Assembly (NCBI GenBank): GCA_018882935.1
Contig: VERA01000006.1
Span: 1-60,638, forward strand
Origin: Burkholderiaceae bacterium
Lineage (GTDB): Bacteria; Pseudomonadota; Gammaproteobacteria; Burkholderiales; Burkholderiaceae_D
Length of the DNA: 60,638 nt
Direction: 5' to 3'
The notes beneath the pieces are model-generated. The model searched no databases. It saw nothing but the letters and a program-made list of their open reading frames with translations, and had not been told where the DNA came from. A program made the position numbers and the translations under genes. Shown piece by piece: positions 43,716 through 52,678 of this stretch (positions are counted from its first letter, which is position 1; every line of letters begins with the position of its first letter).

Positions 43716-44324
43716 ATGAGTGACGAGAATCAAGTCGACTCGGGCCGGCGCGGCCTGCTGGTTGCTACCGCTGCAGCGGGCGGCGTGGCGGGGGTGGCTG
43801 GCGCGGGTGCGTTTGTGGCCACATTTGAACCTTCCGAGCGCGCGAAGGCAGCAGGCGCACCGGTCGAGGTCGATGTCGCTGATCTGAAGCCAGGCGAGAT
43901 GAAAACCGTGGAATGGCGCGGCAAGCCGGTGTGGGTATTGCGTCGGACCCCCGAGATGGTGGCGTCGTTGAAAAAAACCGGTGGCGATCTGGCTGACCCC
44001 AAGTCCGAGCGTAACGCCGACGACTTAACGCCCGAGTATGCCCGCAATGAGCACCGTTCGATCAAGCCCGAGTTTCTGGTCACCGTCGGCATTTGCAGCC
44101 ACCTTGGCTGCTCGCCATCGCCGAAGCTTGAGGCCGGCGCGCAGCCATCGCTCTCCAGCGACTGGCAAGGCGGGTTTTTGTGCCCCTGCCATGGCTCGAC
44201 GTTTGATCTTGCCGGGCGCGTATTCAAGAATAAACCTGCACCAGATAACTTGCAGGTTCCACGTCATATGTTCACCAGCGATACCCGAATCGTGATCGGT
44301 AAAGACCAGAAAGGCGAGGCCTAA
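43716..44324 (+). CDS. petA: Ubiquinol-cytochrome c reductase iron-sulfur (Rieske) subunit
   Basis: Rieske 2Fe-2S protein of the bc1 complex. 202 residues. A twin-arginine leader (GRRGLLVAT) with a membrane anchor precedes a flexible hinge and the cluster domain: box I C127-H129-C132 and box II C156-P-C158-H159. The start ATG at 43716 follows a GGGG-rich site. It opens petABC, with 2 bases before petB. Confidence 0.96.
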   Translation: MSDENQVDSGRRGLLVATAAAGGVAGVAGAGAFVATFEPSERAKAAGAPVEVDVADLKPGEMKTVEWRGKPVWVLRRTPEMVASLKKTGGDLADPKSERNADDLTPEYARNEHRSIKPEFLVTVGICSHLGCSPSPKLEAGAQPSLSSDWQGGFLCPCHGSTFDLAGRVFKNKPAPDNLQVPRHMFTSDTRIVIGKDQKGEA

Positions 44325-44326
44325 CC

Positions 44327-45730
44327 ATGGCATTCCATGAAACCAAACTACCGGCCGATGCGCCGGCCGCGCAAAAAGCGCTGTCTTGGGTCGATGATCG
44401 TTTCCCTCTGACCAAACTCTGGAACGATCAGTGGGGCAAGTATTACGCGCCCAAAAATTTCAACGTATTTTATTTGTTCGGCTCGCTTGCCGCGTTGGTG
44501 CTGGTCATACAAATCGTCACCGGTATCTTCCTGGTGATGAACTACAAGCCGGATGCAAATCTTGCATTTGCATCAGTTGAGTACATCATGCGCGAAGTGC
44601 CATGGGGTTGGTTGGTGCGTTACATGCACTCCACCGGCGCCTCGGCATTTTTCATCGTGGTCTATCTGCACATGACGCGCGGCCTGCTGTACGGCTCATA
44701 TCGCAAGCCACGTGAACTGATCTGGTTGTTTGGTGTAGGTATTTTCCTGTGCCTGATGGCAGAGGCTTTCTTTGGCTACTTGCTGCCATGGGGCCAAATG
44801 TCCTACTGGGGCGCACAGGTGATCGTTAACCTGTTCGGCGCCATCCCCTTCATCGGCCCTGATCTGTCGCTCTGGATTCGCGGTGATTATGTAGTCTCGG
44901 ACGCCACGCTGAACCGCTTCTTCGCTTTCCACGTGATTGCGATCCCTCTGGTGTTGCTGGGCTTGGTGGTGGCGCACTTGATCGCGCTGCACGAAGTGGG
45001 CTCAAATAATCCGGATGGCGTCGAGGTGAAAGAAAACCTTGGGCCCGACGGTCATGGTGTCGATACCATTCCTTCGCACCCGTACTACACCACCAAAGAT
45101 ATTTTCGGTGTCGCATGCTTCCTGTTCATTTTCAGTGCGGTTGTGTTTTACGCGCCGGAGTTTGGTGGTTACTTCCTGGAGTACAACAACTTCATTCCTG
45201 CTGATCCGCTGAAAACGCCTGCGCACATTGCGCCGGTCTGGTATTTCACGCCGTTCTACTCGATCCTGCGTGCTACTACCTCGCAGTTTATGTACGCCTT
45301 GATTCTCTGCGTGCTGGCGTACGGTGCCTTGATCATGACGAAAACCCAGCTGCCATCGCGCCAGAAGCAAGCGGCGATGGGTATTGCAGTCGTTACTGCC
45401 ATTCTGATGCTGGTGTTTGATGCCAAGTTCTGGGGTGTGGTGCTGATGGGTGTGTCGGTACTCATCATCGCGCTCATGCCTTGGATTGATCACTCACCGG
45501 CAAAATCGATCCGCTACCGTCCTGATTGGCACAAGTGGGTTTACATTGTGTTTGGCATTTCCTTCCTGATTCTTGGGTATCTGGGTGTGCAAGCGCCGAC
45601 CGATGGCCGTACCCTGGTGGCACAAATTTGCACCATCATTTATTTCGGTTTCTTCATGCTCATGCCTTGGTGGAGCAAGATGGGCGAATTCAAGCCCGTG
45701 CCCACGCGTGTGAACTTCAAGCCGCACTGA
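44327..45730 (+). CDS. petB: Cytochrome b of the bc1 complex
   Basis: Membrane subunit with two b hemes and both quinone sites. 467 residues, longer than the mitochondrial protein because of extra C-terminal segments, as is usual in proteobacteria. Visible: MHSTGASAFFIVVYLHMTR (heme histidines), GYLLPWGQMSYWGA, the Qo motif PIH-region HVIAIPLVLLGLVVAH and the PEF-like PEFGGYFLE. petC follows after 17 bases. Confidence 0.97.
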   Translation: MAFHETKLPADAPAAQKALSWVDDRFPLTKLWNDQWGKYYAPKNFNVFYLFGSLAALVLVIQIVTGIFLVMNYKPDANLAFASVEYIMREVPWGWLVRYMHSTGASAFFIVVYLHMTRGLLYGSYRKPRELIWLFGVGIFLCLMAEAFFGYLLPWGQMSYWGAQVIVNLFGAIPFIGPDLSLWIRGDYVVSDATLNRFFAFHVIAIPLVLLGLVVAHLIALHEVGSNNPDGVEVKENLGPDGHGVDTIPSHPYYTTKDIFGVACFLFIFSAVVFYAPEFGGYFLEYNNFIPADPLKTPAHIAPVWYFTPFYSILRATTSQFMYALILCVLAYGALIMTKTQLPSRQKQAAMGIAVVTAILMLVFDAKFWGVVLMGVSVLIIALMPWIDHSPAKSIRYRPDWHKWVYIVFGISFLILGYLGVQAPTDGRTLVAQICTIIYFGFFMLMPWWSKMGEFKPVPTRVNFKPH

Positions 45731-45747
45731 GCAGAAAAGGAAAAACA

Positions 45748-46512
45748 ATGAAACTCATGAAGAAATTGCTCATGGTGCTGGCGCTACTTCCTGTGCTAGC
45801 GGTTGCGTCGGAAGGTGGGTACCCTCTCGATCACGCGCCAGATCGCTCACGTCAGCTCCCTGCTTTGCAGAATGGCGCGAAGCTGTTCGTAAACTATTGC
45901 CTGAACTGTCACGCGGCTTCGCTTGTTCGTTACAACCGTTTGCGCGATATCGGCCTGTCAGAACCGCAAATCCGCGACAATCTGCTGTTCACCAGCGATA
46001 AAGTGGGTGACCTGATGAAGACGGCGATGAACGAGAAGGATGCCAAGGCGTGGTTCGGTGCTGTGCCGCCTGATTTATCGGTTTTGGTTCGCGCCAAGTC
46101 ATCTTCGGCGGGCTCTGGCGCTGACTATGTGTATACCTACCTGCGTACTTACTACCAGGACGACAGCCGTGCTACCGGCTGGAACAACCTTGTGTATCCA
46201 AATGTTGGAATGCCGCATGTGCTGTGGGAGCTGCAAGGCGTGCGCAAGGCCAAATTTGTTGAAGAAAAAGACCCGCATGAAGCGGGTAAGACTGTTCACC
46301 GGTTCGCCGGTTTCCAACAAGTTACTCCGGGCAAGTTGAGCCAGTATGAGTTCGATTCTCAAATCGGCGATCTGGTTGCGTTCATGGATTGGATGTCCGA
46401 GCCGGTGAAGTCGAAGCGGCAGGCCATCGGTTTCTGGGTACTGCTGCTACTGGCCTTCCTGGTGCTGCTGACCTGGCGATTGAATGCATCGTTCTGGAGA
46501 GAGGTCAAGTAA
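45748..46512 (+). CDS. petC: Cytochrome c1
   Basis: Heme c subunit of bc1, passing electrons to soluble cytochrome c. 254 residues with a signal peptide (about 1-20), heme site CLNCH (C51, C54, H55), the methionine-ligand region with MPHVLWELQG, and a single C-terminal membrane anchor (about 225-243). An AAAAGG ribosome site precedes the ATG. A terminator follows at 46587. Confidence 0.96.
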   Translation: MKLMKKLLMVLALLPVLAVASEGGYPLDHAPDRSRQLPALQNGAKLFVNYCLNCHAASLVRYNRLRDIGLSEPQIRDNLLFTSDKVGDLMKTAMNEKDAKAWFGAVPPDLSVLVRAKSSSAGSGADYVYTYLRTYYQDDSRATGWNNLVYPNVGMPHVLWELQGVRKAKFVEEKDPHEAGKTVHRFAGFQQVTPGKLSQYEFDSQIGDLVAFMDWMSEPVKSKRQAIGFWVLLLLAFLVLLTWRLNASFWREVK

Positions 46513-46586
46513 GCAGTTCCGCATGTTTCGTCGCTGACGCCAGCCGGCGTTCAACAGCGGCGTAATGCGCGGAGTATCCCCACACA

Positions 46587-46618
46587 GGGTGAGGCGGTTA
46601 ACGTCTCACCCTTTTGTT
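46587..46618 (+). terminator. Terminator after petABC
   Basis: GGGTGAG (46587-46593) pairs with CTCACCC (46605-46611), followed by TTTTGTTT. It ends 17 bases before sspA, so sspA must have its own promoter or depend on read-through. Confidence 0.75.
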
Positions 46619-46634
46619 TCAAGGAACGGTAATC

Positions 46635-47246
46635 ATGATGGTTCTTTATTCGGGCACGACGTGCCCGTTCTCGCAACGTTGCCGCTTAGTGCTGTTCGAG
46701 AAAGGCATGGATTTCGAGATCCGCGATGTTGATCTGTTCAACAAGCCGGAAGATATCTCGACCATGAACCCGTACGGGCAGGTGCCGATTCTGGTTGAGC
46801 GCGAGCTTGTGCTGTATGAATCCAATATCATCAACGAGTACATCGACGAACGCTTCCCGCATCCGCAGTTGATGCCCGCCGATCCGCTGATGCGTGCGCG
46901 TGCTCGTCTGATGCTGTTTAATTTCGAGAAAGAACTCTTCATCCACGTTCACACTCTGGAAAACGAAAAATCGCGCTCTGCTGAAAAAGCCCACGAGAAG
47001 GCGCGCCAAGAGATTCGTGACCGACTCACCCAGCTCGCGCCCTTGTTCTTGAAGAACAAGTACATGCTGGGAGAAGAATTCTCGATGCTGGATGTCGCCA
47101 TCGCGCCACTCTTGTGGCGTCTGGACTACTACGGTATTGATTTGTCAAAGACTGCCGCACCCTTGCTGAAGTATGCTGAGCGTATTTTCTCCCGTCCAGC
47201 GTACATTGAGGCGCTAACGCCCTCAGAGAAAGTGATGCGCCGCTGA
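46635..47246 (+). CDS. sspA: Stringent starvation protein A
   Basis: Glutathione-transferase-fold protein that binds RNA polymerase and alters promoter use in stationary phase and acid stress. 203 residues; thioredoxin-like N-domain (LYSGTTCPFSQRCRLVLFEK) and all-helical C-domain. ATG at 46635 or 46638 after AAGGAAC. The petABC-sspA-sspB order is a betaproteobacterial hallmark. Confidence 0.94.
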   Translation: MMVLYSGTTCPFSQRCRLVLFEKGMDFEIRDVDLFNKPEDISTMNPYGQVPILVERELVLYESNIINEYIDERFPHPQLMPADPLMRARARLMLFNFEKELFIHVHTLENEKSRSAEKAHEKARQEIRDRLTQLAPLFLKNKYMLGEEFSMLDVAIAPLLWRLDYYGIDLSKTAAPLLKYAERIFSRPAYIEALTPSEKVMRR

Positions 47247-47266
47247 ACCTGACTGACTCACTGGTA

Positions 47267-47752
47267 ATGAGCGAGACTTCCACCAAACCCTATCTGCTCA
47301 GAGCACTTTACGAGTGGTGCACCGATAACGGTTTTACGCCGTATATCGTGGTGGTGGTCGATGCTTACACCCGCGTGCCAGTCGAGTTCGTGAAGAATGG
47401 CGAGATCGTGCTGAACATCAGCTTCGAGGCCACCGGTAATCTGAAAATGGACAATGACTTGATTACGTTCAAGGCCAGATTCGGTGGTATTTCACGTGAG
47501 ATCGAGATCCCGGTCGAAAACGTGAGCGCCATTTACGCACGTGAAAACGGGCAGGGTATGGCTTTCGAGGTGAAGCGTGGTGAAGGCGGCGGGGCTGTCA
47601 CACCGGCGGCGAGGTCGTCTTCCACCTTGAAGGAGCCGAAGCCTGCGCCGCTTGCCGCAGTGACCCCAAACGTTGCCGGAGATGGCGAGCCCGGCGATGA
47701 CGAACCACCACCGCAAAAGGGTGGTCGACCGAGGCTTACCCGAATCAAATAA
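47267..47752 (+). CDS. sspB: ClpXP specificity-enhancing factor
   Basis: Adaptor that binds ssrA-tagged and other substrates and delivers them to ClpXP. 161 residues. Conserved N-domain (KPYLLRALYEWCTDNGFTPY, VVVDAYTRVPVEFV, RFGGISREIEIP), a proline- and glycine-rich linker, and a basic C-terminal tip (RPRLTRIK) that docks on the ClpX zinc domain. 20 bases after sspA. Confidence 0.95.
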   Translation: MSETSTKPYLLRALYEWCTDNGFTPYIVVVVDAYTRVPVEFVKNGEIVLNISFEATGNLKMDNDLITFKARFGGISREIEIPVENVSAIYARENGQGMAFEVKRGEGGGAVTPAARSSSTLKEPKPAPLAAVTPNVAGDGEPGDDEPPPQKGGRPRLTRIK

Positions 47753-47754
47753 CG

Positions 47755-47760
47755 TATAAT
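47755..47760 (+). promoter_or_regulatory. -10 element of the tRNA-Thr gene
   Basis: Perfect TATAAT ending 10 bases before the tRNA, followed by a GC-only discriminator (CGCGCGCG), the pattern of stringently controlled stable-RNA promoters. It begins just after the sspB stop. No clear -35 (AGGCTT at the right distance). Confidence 0.55.
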
Positions 47761-47770
47761 CGCGCGCGTT

Positions 47771-47846
47771 GCCGGCTTAGCTCATCTGGTAGAGCACTTG
47801 ATTTGTAATCATGGGGTGGCGGGTTCGAGTCCTGCAGTCGGCACCA
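47771..47846 (+). tRNA. tRNA-Thr (anticodon TGT)
   Basis: 76 bases with encoded CCA end. Acceptor stem GCCGGCT / AGTCGGC (one G-T pair), D arm GCTC...GAGC, anticodon loop TTTGTAA giving TGT, T arm with GGTTCGAGTCC. One T-T mismatch lies in the anticodon stem. Reads ACA and related threonine codons. Confidence 0.97.
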
Positions 47847-47866
47847 CAGTTTCTGAAGTTGCACAC

Positions 47867-47894
47867 AAAAACGCCCGAGAGATCGGGCGTTTTT
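47867..47894. terminator. Bidirectional terminator after tRNA-Thr and ybdD
   Basis: A perfect 12-base stem AAAAACGCCCGA / TCGGGCGTTTTT with loop GAGA. T runs on both strands let it stop the tRNA transcript and, from the other side, the cstA-ybdD transcript. Confidence 0.92.
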
Positions 47895-47934
47895 GTTTTC
47901 AGCAGGGGTAATGGCATCAACAGCGGCGATGGCA

Positions 47935-48135
47935 TCAACAGCAACGTGCGACTTTGCCATTGCCGCCGTAGCGCGCCTCCTGACGCTCGCGAAAAAAAGC
48001 CTCGTAGCTCATCGGGGTCTGATCGGGGTGATTGGCTTGCATGTGATTCAGGTAGTTATCGTAATCCGGCAGCCCGACCATCAGCCTTGCTGTTTGGCCT
48101 AGGTAGGCGCCGAATTTTCCCAGTTCGCCGAACAT
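47935..48135 (-). CDS. ybdD: YbdD/YjiX-family small protein
   Basis: 66-residue protein of the DUF466 family. [38 protein letters not shown] is nearly invariant in the family (shown here by its start GLPDYDNY and end ARYGG), and it ends in two cysteines. It lies 17 bases downstream of cstA on the same strand, the usual pairing; it is thought to assist the transporter. Confidence 0.93.
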   Translation of the reverse strand: MFGELGKFGAYLGQTARLMVGLPDYDNYLNHMQANHPDQTPMSYEAFFRERQEARYGGNGKVARCC

Positions 48136-48152
48136 GCGCAGTCCTCTTCAGA

Positions 48153-50216
48153 TCAGGCGGATACGGTATTGATCGGTACCGCTGCCGCTTCAACTGTGGT
48201 CGGCTCGCGTTCTCTGAGCGCCTGCAAGCACGCTCGGATGCCGAACACCAAGATAGACAGCACCACCGCGATAAAGATCGCAGCCAGCGTCGCGTCGATG
48301 TAGTCGTTCACAATGATTTGCTGCATCTGCTCGGGCGACTTGGCGGGCGCCAGCACCTCACCTTTTGCGGCAGCGGCCTGGAACTTACTGGCATGCGCCA
48401 AGAAGCCGATCTTTGGATTTTCATGGAAAATCTTTTGGTAGCCCGCAGTCATGGTGCAGATTAACAGCCAAGCGGTCGGCACCATAGTCACCCACGCGAA
48501 CCTCTCGCGCTTCATTTTGAATAGGACCACCGTGGCAAGAATCAGCGCAATTGCCGCCAGCATCTGGTTCGAGATACCAAACAGCGGCCACAAGGTGTTG
48601 ATACCGCCCAGAGGATCGACCACGCCCTGGTACAGGAAGTAGCCCCAGGCGCCCACGCAGAGCAAGGTGGCAATAATGCTGGATGCTAAATCAGGTACAG
48701 CGCGAAATGGCGGCACCAGCGTGCGTAACAAATCTTGCAGCATGAAACGGCCCACGCGCGTTCCGGCGTCGACTGCGGTGAGAATAAACAGCGCCTCGAA
48801 CAAAATGGCAAAGTGGTACCAGAATGCCATCATGGCCTTGCCACCGATCATTTCGGAGAAAATGTACGCCATTCCCACGGCAAGGGTGGGCGCGCCGCCG
48901 GTCCGGGAAATAATGGTGGCCTCGCCCACGTCTTTTGCTGTTTGCTGCAACATCTCAGGCGTAACCACAAAGCCCCACTGGCTGATTGCTGCTGCGGCTG
49001 ACTCTGGCGTCGTACCAAGTACAGCCGCAGGGCTGTTCATGGCAAAGTAAACACCTGGCTCGATCACTGAGGCGGCCACCAAGGCCATGATCGCGACGAA
49101 CGATTCCATCAGCATGCCGCCGTACCCGATGTAAGGCATGTGACGCTCGTTTTCCAATAGCTTAGGTGTAGTGCCTGAGGAAATTAGCGAGTGGAAGCCT
49201 GACACCGCACCACACGCAATCGTGATGAACAGGAACGGGAACAAGGTGCCCGACCATACCGGACCTGTGCCATCGATGAATTTCGTCGTTGCAGGCATTT
49301 TCAGATCGGGTGCGACGACCAGAATGCCGATCGCCAGCGCAAAAATGGCGCCGATTTTCAGGAAGGTCGAGAGGTAGTCTCGCGGTGCCAGCAACAACCA
49401 CACGGGCAGCACCGAGGCGACGATACCGTACAGCAGCAGCATGCCGGTTAACTGCTTGCCGGTGAAAGTAAACGCTGGGCCCCAGTACGGATCAGCGGCA
49501 ATATGGCCGCCATACACAATCGATGCCATCAGCAGCACGAAGCCAATGATCGATACCTCGCCGACCTTGCCTGGTCGCAGATAGCGGCTATAGATGCCCA
49601 TGAAAAATGCGATCGGAATGGTTGCGGCAACAGTGAATGTTCCCCATGGGCTTTCAGCCAGCGCTTTCACCACGATCAGCGCCAGCACCGCCAGCAGGAT
49701 CGTCATGATCATGAAAGTGCCGAACAATGCAATCACGCCGGGTACGATGCCGAGCTCGCCTTTCACTAAATCACCGAGCGAGCGACCGTCACGGCGGGTC
49801 GAGACGAACAAGATCATGAAATCCTGAACAGCACCCGCGAGTAGCACGCCGACGATCAGCCACATCATGCCCGGCAGATAGCCCATTTGTGTTGCAAGCA
49901 CCGGCCCGACCAGTGGCCCGGCGCCGGCGATCGCAGCGAAGTGATGGCCGAACAGCACGTGCTTGTTGGTGGGGACAAAGTCCAGACCATCATTCAGACG
50001 GACTGCTGGTGTGGCGCGGTTCCCATCCAACTGCATAACGCGATTGCCGATGAACCGTGCGTAGTAGCGGTAACCAATCAAGTAAATCGCGATCGCAGCA
50101 ACCACGATCCACAACGCGTTAATGGTCTCGCCGCGCGCCAGCGCGATCGTGCCAAGCGCGAATGCTCCCAGCACAGCCAGCACAATCCAGCCAGCCTGCT
50201 TAATGATGGATCCCAT
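48153..50216 (-). CDS. cstA: Carbon starvation protein A (peptide/pyruvate transporter)
   Basis: Large inner-membrane carrier of the CstA/BtsT family, used for peptide or pyruvate uptake under carbon limitation. 687 residues with about 16-18 hydrophobic segments; N-terminal GYRYYARFIGNRVM and LFGHHFAAIAGAGPLVGPVLA are the family signatures. ATG at 50216 has a GGAGG site 7 bases upstream. Whether CstA or BtsT specificity applies cannot be decided here. Confidence 0.95.
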   Translation of the reverse strand: MGSIIKQAGWIVLAVLGAFALGTIALARGETINALWIVVAAIAIYLIGYRYYARFIGNRVMQLDGNRATPAVRLNDGLDFVPTNKHVLFGHHFAAIAGAGPLVGPVLATQMGYLPGMMWLIVGVLLAGAVQDFMILFVSTRRDGRSLGDLVKGELGIVPGVIALFGTFMIMTILLAVLALIVVKALAESPWGTFTVAATIPIAFFMGIYSRYLRPGKVGEVSIIGFVLLMASIVYGGHIAADPYWGPAFTFTGKQLTGMLLLYGIVASVLPVWLLLAPRDYLSTFLKIGAIFALAIGILVVAPDLKMPATTKFIDGTGPVWSGTLFPFLFITIACGAVSGFHSLISSGTTPKLLENERHMPYIGYGGMLMESFVAIMALVAASVIEPGVYFAMNSPAAVLGTTPESAAAAISQWGFVVTPEMLQQTAKDVGEATIISRTGGAPTLAVGMAYIFSEMIGGKAMMAFWYHFAILFEALFILTAVDAGTRVGRFMLQDLLRTLVPPFRAVPDLASSIIATLLCVGAWGYFLYQGVVDPLGGINTLWPLFGISNQMLAAIALILATVVLFKMKRERFAWVTMVPTAWLLICTMTAGYQKIFHENPKIGFLAHASKFQAAAAKGEVLAPAKSPEQMQQIIVNDYIDATLAAIFIAVVLSILVFGIRACLQALREREPTTVEAAAVPINTVSA

Positions 50217-50257
50217 GAAGTACCTCCGGTAAAGACTCAGGGCTAGGTGATAACGCC

Positions 50258-50287
50258 TTGACAAGCTCCAGATTATAGCCTCGATAA
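50258..50287. promoter_or_regulatory. Overlapping divergent promoter elements (cstA and 50346 gene)
   Basis: On the minus strand a perfect TATAAT (complement of 50272-50277) lies about 55 bases before the cstA ATG, with only a poor -35. On the plus strand a perfect TTGACA (50258-50263) lies upstream of the 50346 gene but with a weak -10 (TCGATA). The two overlap physically. Confidence 0.4.
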
Positions 50288-50345
50288 GTGGGCGATTTTT
50301 GGGGCTACGTGCTAAATTCTCATGGTTATTCAGCTTGGGGGCGTA

Positions 50346-50918
50346 ATGCGGCTACCATTTTTGTTATTGCTATTCAGCCTTTGCTTGAGTCTGCCTGCGC
50401 GCGCGGACGACAGGGTCGAGCACGGCGACTGGGCGTCGCAGTTTCGTGACGGGATGGGTGAGGCTTCAACCCACGACAACGGCACCGCTATGTTCGGCAT
50501 GCTGTGCGCGAATCGACTTTGCCGCTACTACTTTGCCAACGGCACGCCCTGTGAGGCGGGCAACAATTACCCGATTATGCTGACGACCAAAGTTGGCGCG
50601 CTCGCGCTCGATTCAGTGTGTGAGCCGATGGAAACGGCAAATGGCGAGGTGATGTTGTATTGGTTTGGTGAGTCGGCGCAGCTGAATGACGCGTTTTCGC
50701 AGTCAGAGTCAGTTGGCTTCGCGTTTCCACTCACGAGCGGCCAATTCCGCACCAATGTGTTTTCGATGTCAGGCTACAGCGAGGCGATAGGCCGCATGGT
50801 GGGCGTGCTGCTTGAACAGCAAGATCCGCCGCAGCAAGAGGCGGGCGCGTCACCGGTACCTGAGGAGGTGCCGGACGGCGATCCAGTACCTACCGAGATC
50901 GAGATCAAAAAAATCTAG
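50346..50918 (+). CDS. Unknown exported protein
   Basis: A 190-residue protein that I do not recognise. It has a strong signal peptide (LPFLLLLFSLCLSLPARA, cleavage before DDRVEHGDW). The mature part has four cysteines (LCANRLCRYYF, TPCEAGN, SVCEP), mixed strand-like segments and an acidic, proline-rich C-terminal tail (DPPQQEAGAS...VPEEVPDGDP). The opening GDW and paired cysteines faintly recall IalB-like or other periplasmic single-domain proteins, but the match is too weak to name. It stands alone between cstA and ubiX. Confidence 0.7.
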   Translation: MRLPFLLLLFSLCLSLPARADDRVEHGDWASQFRDGMGEASTHDNGTAMFGMLCANRLCRYYFANGTPCEAGNNYPIMLTTKVGALALDSVCEPMETANGEVMLYWFGESAQLNDAFSQSESVGFAFPLTSGQFRTNVFSMSGYSEAIGRMVGVLLEQQDPPQQEAGASPVPEEVPDGDPVPTEIEIKKI

Positions 50919-50928
50919 CAAAAACGCG

Positions 50929-51498
50929 CTACGGTTTCAGGCCTTGCCACTCGGGTGCCAAGCTTTGCGCAACGCCAAGCATCTCGGCCACCCGTCCAAC
51001 GGTGTGATCGATCATGTCCTGAATGGACTGGGGTCGCTGGTACAGAGCGGGTAGCGGTGGGAAAATAATGCCACCCATTTCCGTTACCGCAGTCATGTTG
51101 CGCAGGTGCGCCAAGTTGAAGGGCGTCTCGCGCACCATCAGAATCAGCCGACGCCTTTCCTTCAGCGTGACATCCGCTGCGCGAGTGATCAGGTTATCGC
51201 ACATGCCGTGCGCTACCGCAGCCAGCGTCTTCATCGAACACGGCGCTATCACCATCCCATCACTGTGGAATGAGCCACTGGCGACGCACGCGCCAATGTC
51301 GCGCACGCTATGGACATGATCCGCTAGCGCTTCGATATCTTTGCGCTTGAGATCGAGTTCGTGGTGGAGGTTGAGCGCAGCAGCATCGGAGATCATCAGA
51401 TGACTCTCGATGCCGTCGGTGGCACGCAGCAGCTCCAGCAGCCGCACGCCGTAGCCCGCGCCTGACGCGCCGGTGATGGCGACGACCAGGCGCCTCAA
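50929..51498 (-). CDS. ubiX: Flavin prenyltransferase UbiX
   Basis: Makes prenylated FMN for the UbiD decarboxylase in ubiquinone synthesis. 189 residues. The FMN-binding N-terminus VVAITGASGAGYGVRLLE and PCSMKTLAAVAHG, RRRLILMVRETPF are typical. Last gene of the leftward hemA cluster, 4 bases after grxD. Confidence 0.95.
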   Translation of the reverse strand: MRRLVVAITGASGAGYGVRLLELLRATDGIESHLMISDAAALNLHHELDLKRKDIEALADHVHSVRDIGACVASGSFHSDGMVIAPCSMKTLAAVAHGMCDNLITRAADVTLKERRRLILMVRETPFNLAHLRNMTAVTEMGGIIFPPLPALYQRPQSIQDMIDHTVGRVAEMLGVAQSLAPEWQGLKP

Positions 51499-51502
51499 GT
51501 GA

Positions 51503-51814
51503 TCAGCCTTTGAACAAGGTTTCTAGTTCGCCGGATTGGTGCATCTCATTGAGGATATCTGCACCACCAATGAATTCGCCCTTGACGTACAGCTGCGGTA
51601 TGGTTGGCCAGTTGGAGAAGTCCTTGATGCCTTGGCGAACTTCATCATCTTCCAGCACATTCACGGTGACCAGATTATCGACACCGACCGACTTCAGCAG
51701 CTCGATGGCGCGACCAGAAAACCCGCATTGCGGGAATTGCGCGGTACCTTTCATGAACAGCACGACCGGATGGGTAGTGACGGTTTCTTTGATCCAAGCA
51801 TGCACATCGCTCAT
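51503..51814 (-). CDS. grxD: Monothiol glutaredoxin (CGFS type)
   Basis: Carries and delivers 2Fe-2S clusters, usually together with BolA proteins. 103 residues. Active-site CGFS with Cys30 in [12 protein letters not shown]; also [16 protein letters not shown]. An IbaG partner is encoded at 30247-30483. In the hemA-prfA-prmC-grxD-ubiX cluster typical of betaproteobacteria. Confidence 0.96.
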   Translation of the reverse strand: MSDVHAWIKETVTTHPVVLFMKGTAQFPQCGFSGRAIELLKSVGVDNLVTVNVLEDDEVRQGIKDFSNWPTIPQLYVKGEFIGGADILNEMHQSGELETLFKG

Positions 51815-51853
51815 AGACTGAATTCCCCTAAGCTCACAACAGTAGAGGCCACA

Positions 51854-52678
51854 TTATAGGGGTTTGTCGGCGTGGTTGCCTTCCAGCACCGCTCCGCTGA
51901 CACGCTCTATACCGGCCAGGTCTTTCCAGCTCTGCGCTTGCTGCCAACCGGCTTTTTGTAGTAAAGCCCGGACGGCTGCGGCTTGATCATAGCCATGCTC
52001 GATCAACAGCCAGCCCGCAGGGTTGAGATATCGCGCAGCGCCATCAATGATGGCGCTAATGTGCATCATGCCGTTTGCCCCGTCGGTAAGAGCACTATGC
52101 GGCTCGAAGCGCAAATCACCTTGCTGTAGATGAGGGTCGCTCGCTGCGATATAGGGGGGATTACTGACGATCAGATCAAACCTACCCTCAATCTTTTCCA
52201 GCCAATCGCTGTGCACTAGCTGAATGGTGACCGCGTGCGCCGCTGCATTACGACGCGCCACCGCAAGCGCCGCTTGGCTGATGTCGGCAGCGGTGATTTG
52301 GGCATCGCGCCGTTCGTGCGCCAACGACACTGCAATCGCGCCCGAGCCAGTGCCAAGATCAAGCACGCTTCCGCCCTTCGGTAATTTTTCTAGCCCTAGC
52401 TCAACCAGCAACTCGGTCTCATGTCTTGGAATGAGCACATCGGGAGTGATCTCGAAGCGTAGTCCATGAAACTCGCGCTCTCCGGTCAGGTAGGCGATGG
52501 GTTCACCTTGCATGCGGCGCATGAACAGCGCACTGACCTCAGTCACTTGCTGCGGCGTCAAGGTATCTTTGTTGCGGATCACGAGTTGTACTCGGGTGCA
52601 TTTCAGGGCGTGGGCCAGCAGCACCTGCGCCTCGAGCGGATCAATCAGCGACAGCTTGAGCAGGCCCTCGATAGTCAT
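51854..52678 (-). CDS. prmC: Release factor glutamine methyltransferase
   Basis: Methylates the GGQ glutamine of release factors. 274 residues: N-terminal helical domain and SAM-dependent methyltransferase domain with LDLGTGSGAIAVSLA near residue 115 and the substrate motif SNPPYIA near 185. ATGA overlap with dsbB, which separates it from prfA. Confidence 0.95.
   Translation of the reverse strand: MTIEGLLKLSLIDPLEAQVLLAHALKCTRVQLVIRNKDTLTPQQVTEVSALFMRRMQGEPIAYLTGEREFHGLRFEITPDVLIPRHETELLVELGLEKLPKGGSVLDLGTGSGAIAVSLAHERRDAQITAADISQAALAVARRNAAAHAVTIQLVHSDWLEKIEGRFDLIVSNPPYIAASDPHLQQGDLRFEPHSALTDGANGMMHISAIIDGAARYLNPAGWLLIEHGYDQAAAVRALLQKAGWQQAQSWKDLAGIERVSGAVLEGNHADKPL

Noticed and set aside
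47811-48464. Open frame of 217 codons running from the tRNA into cstA antisense
   Set aside because: Overlaps a tRNA, a terminator, ybdD and cstA; cannot be a real gene.
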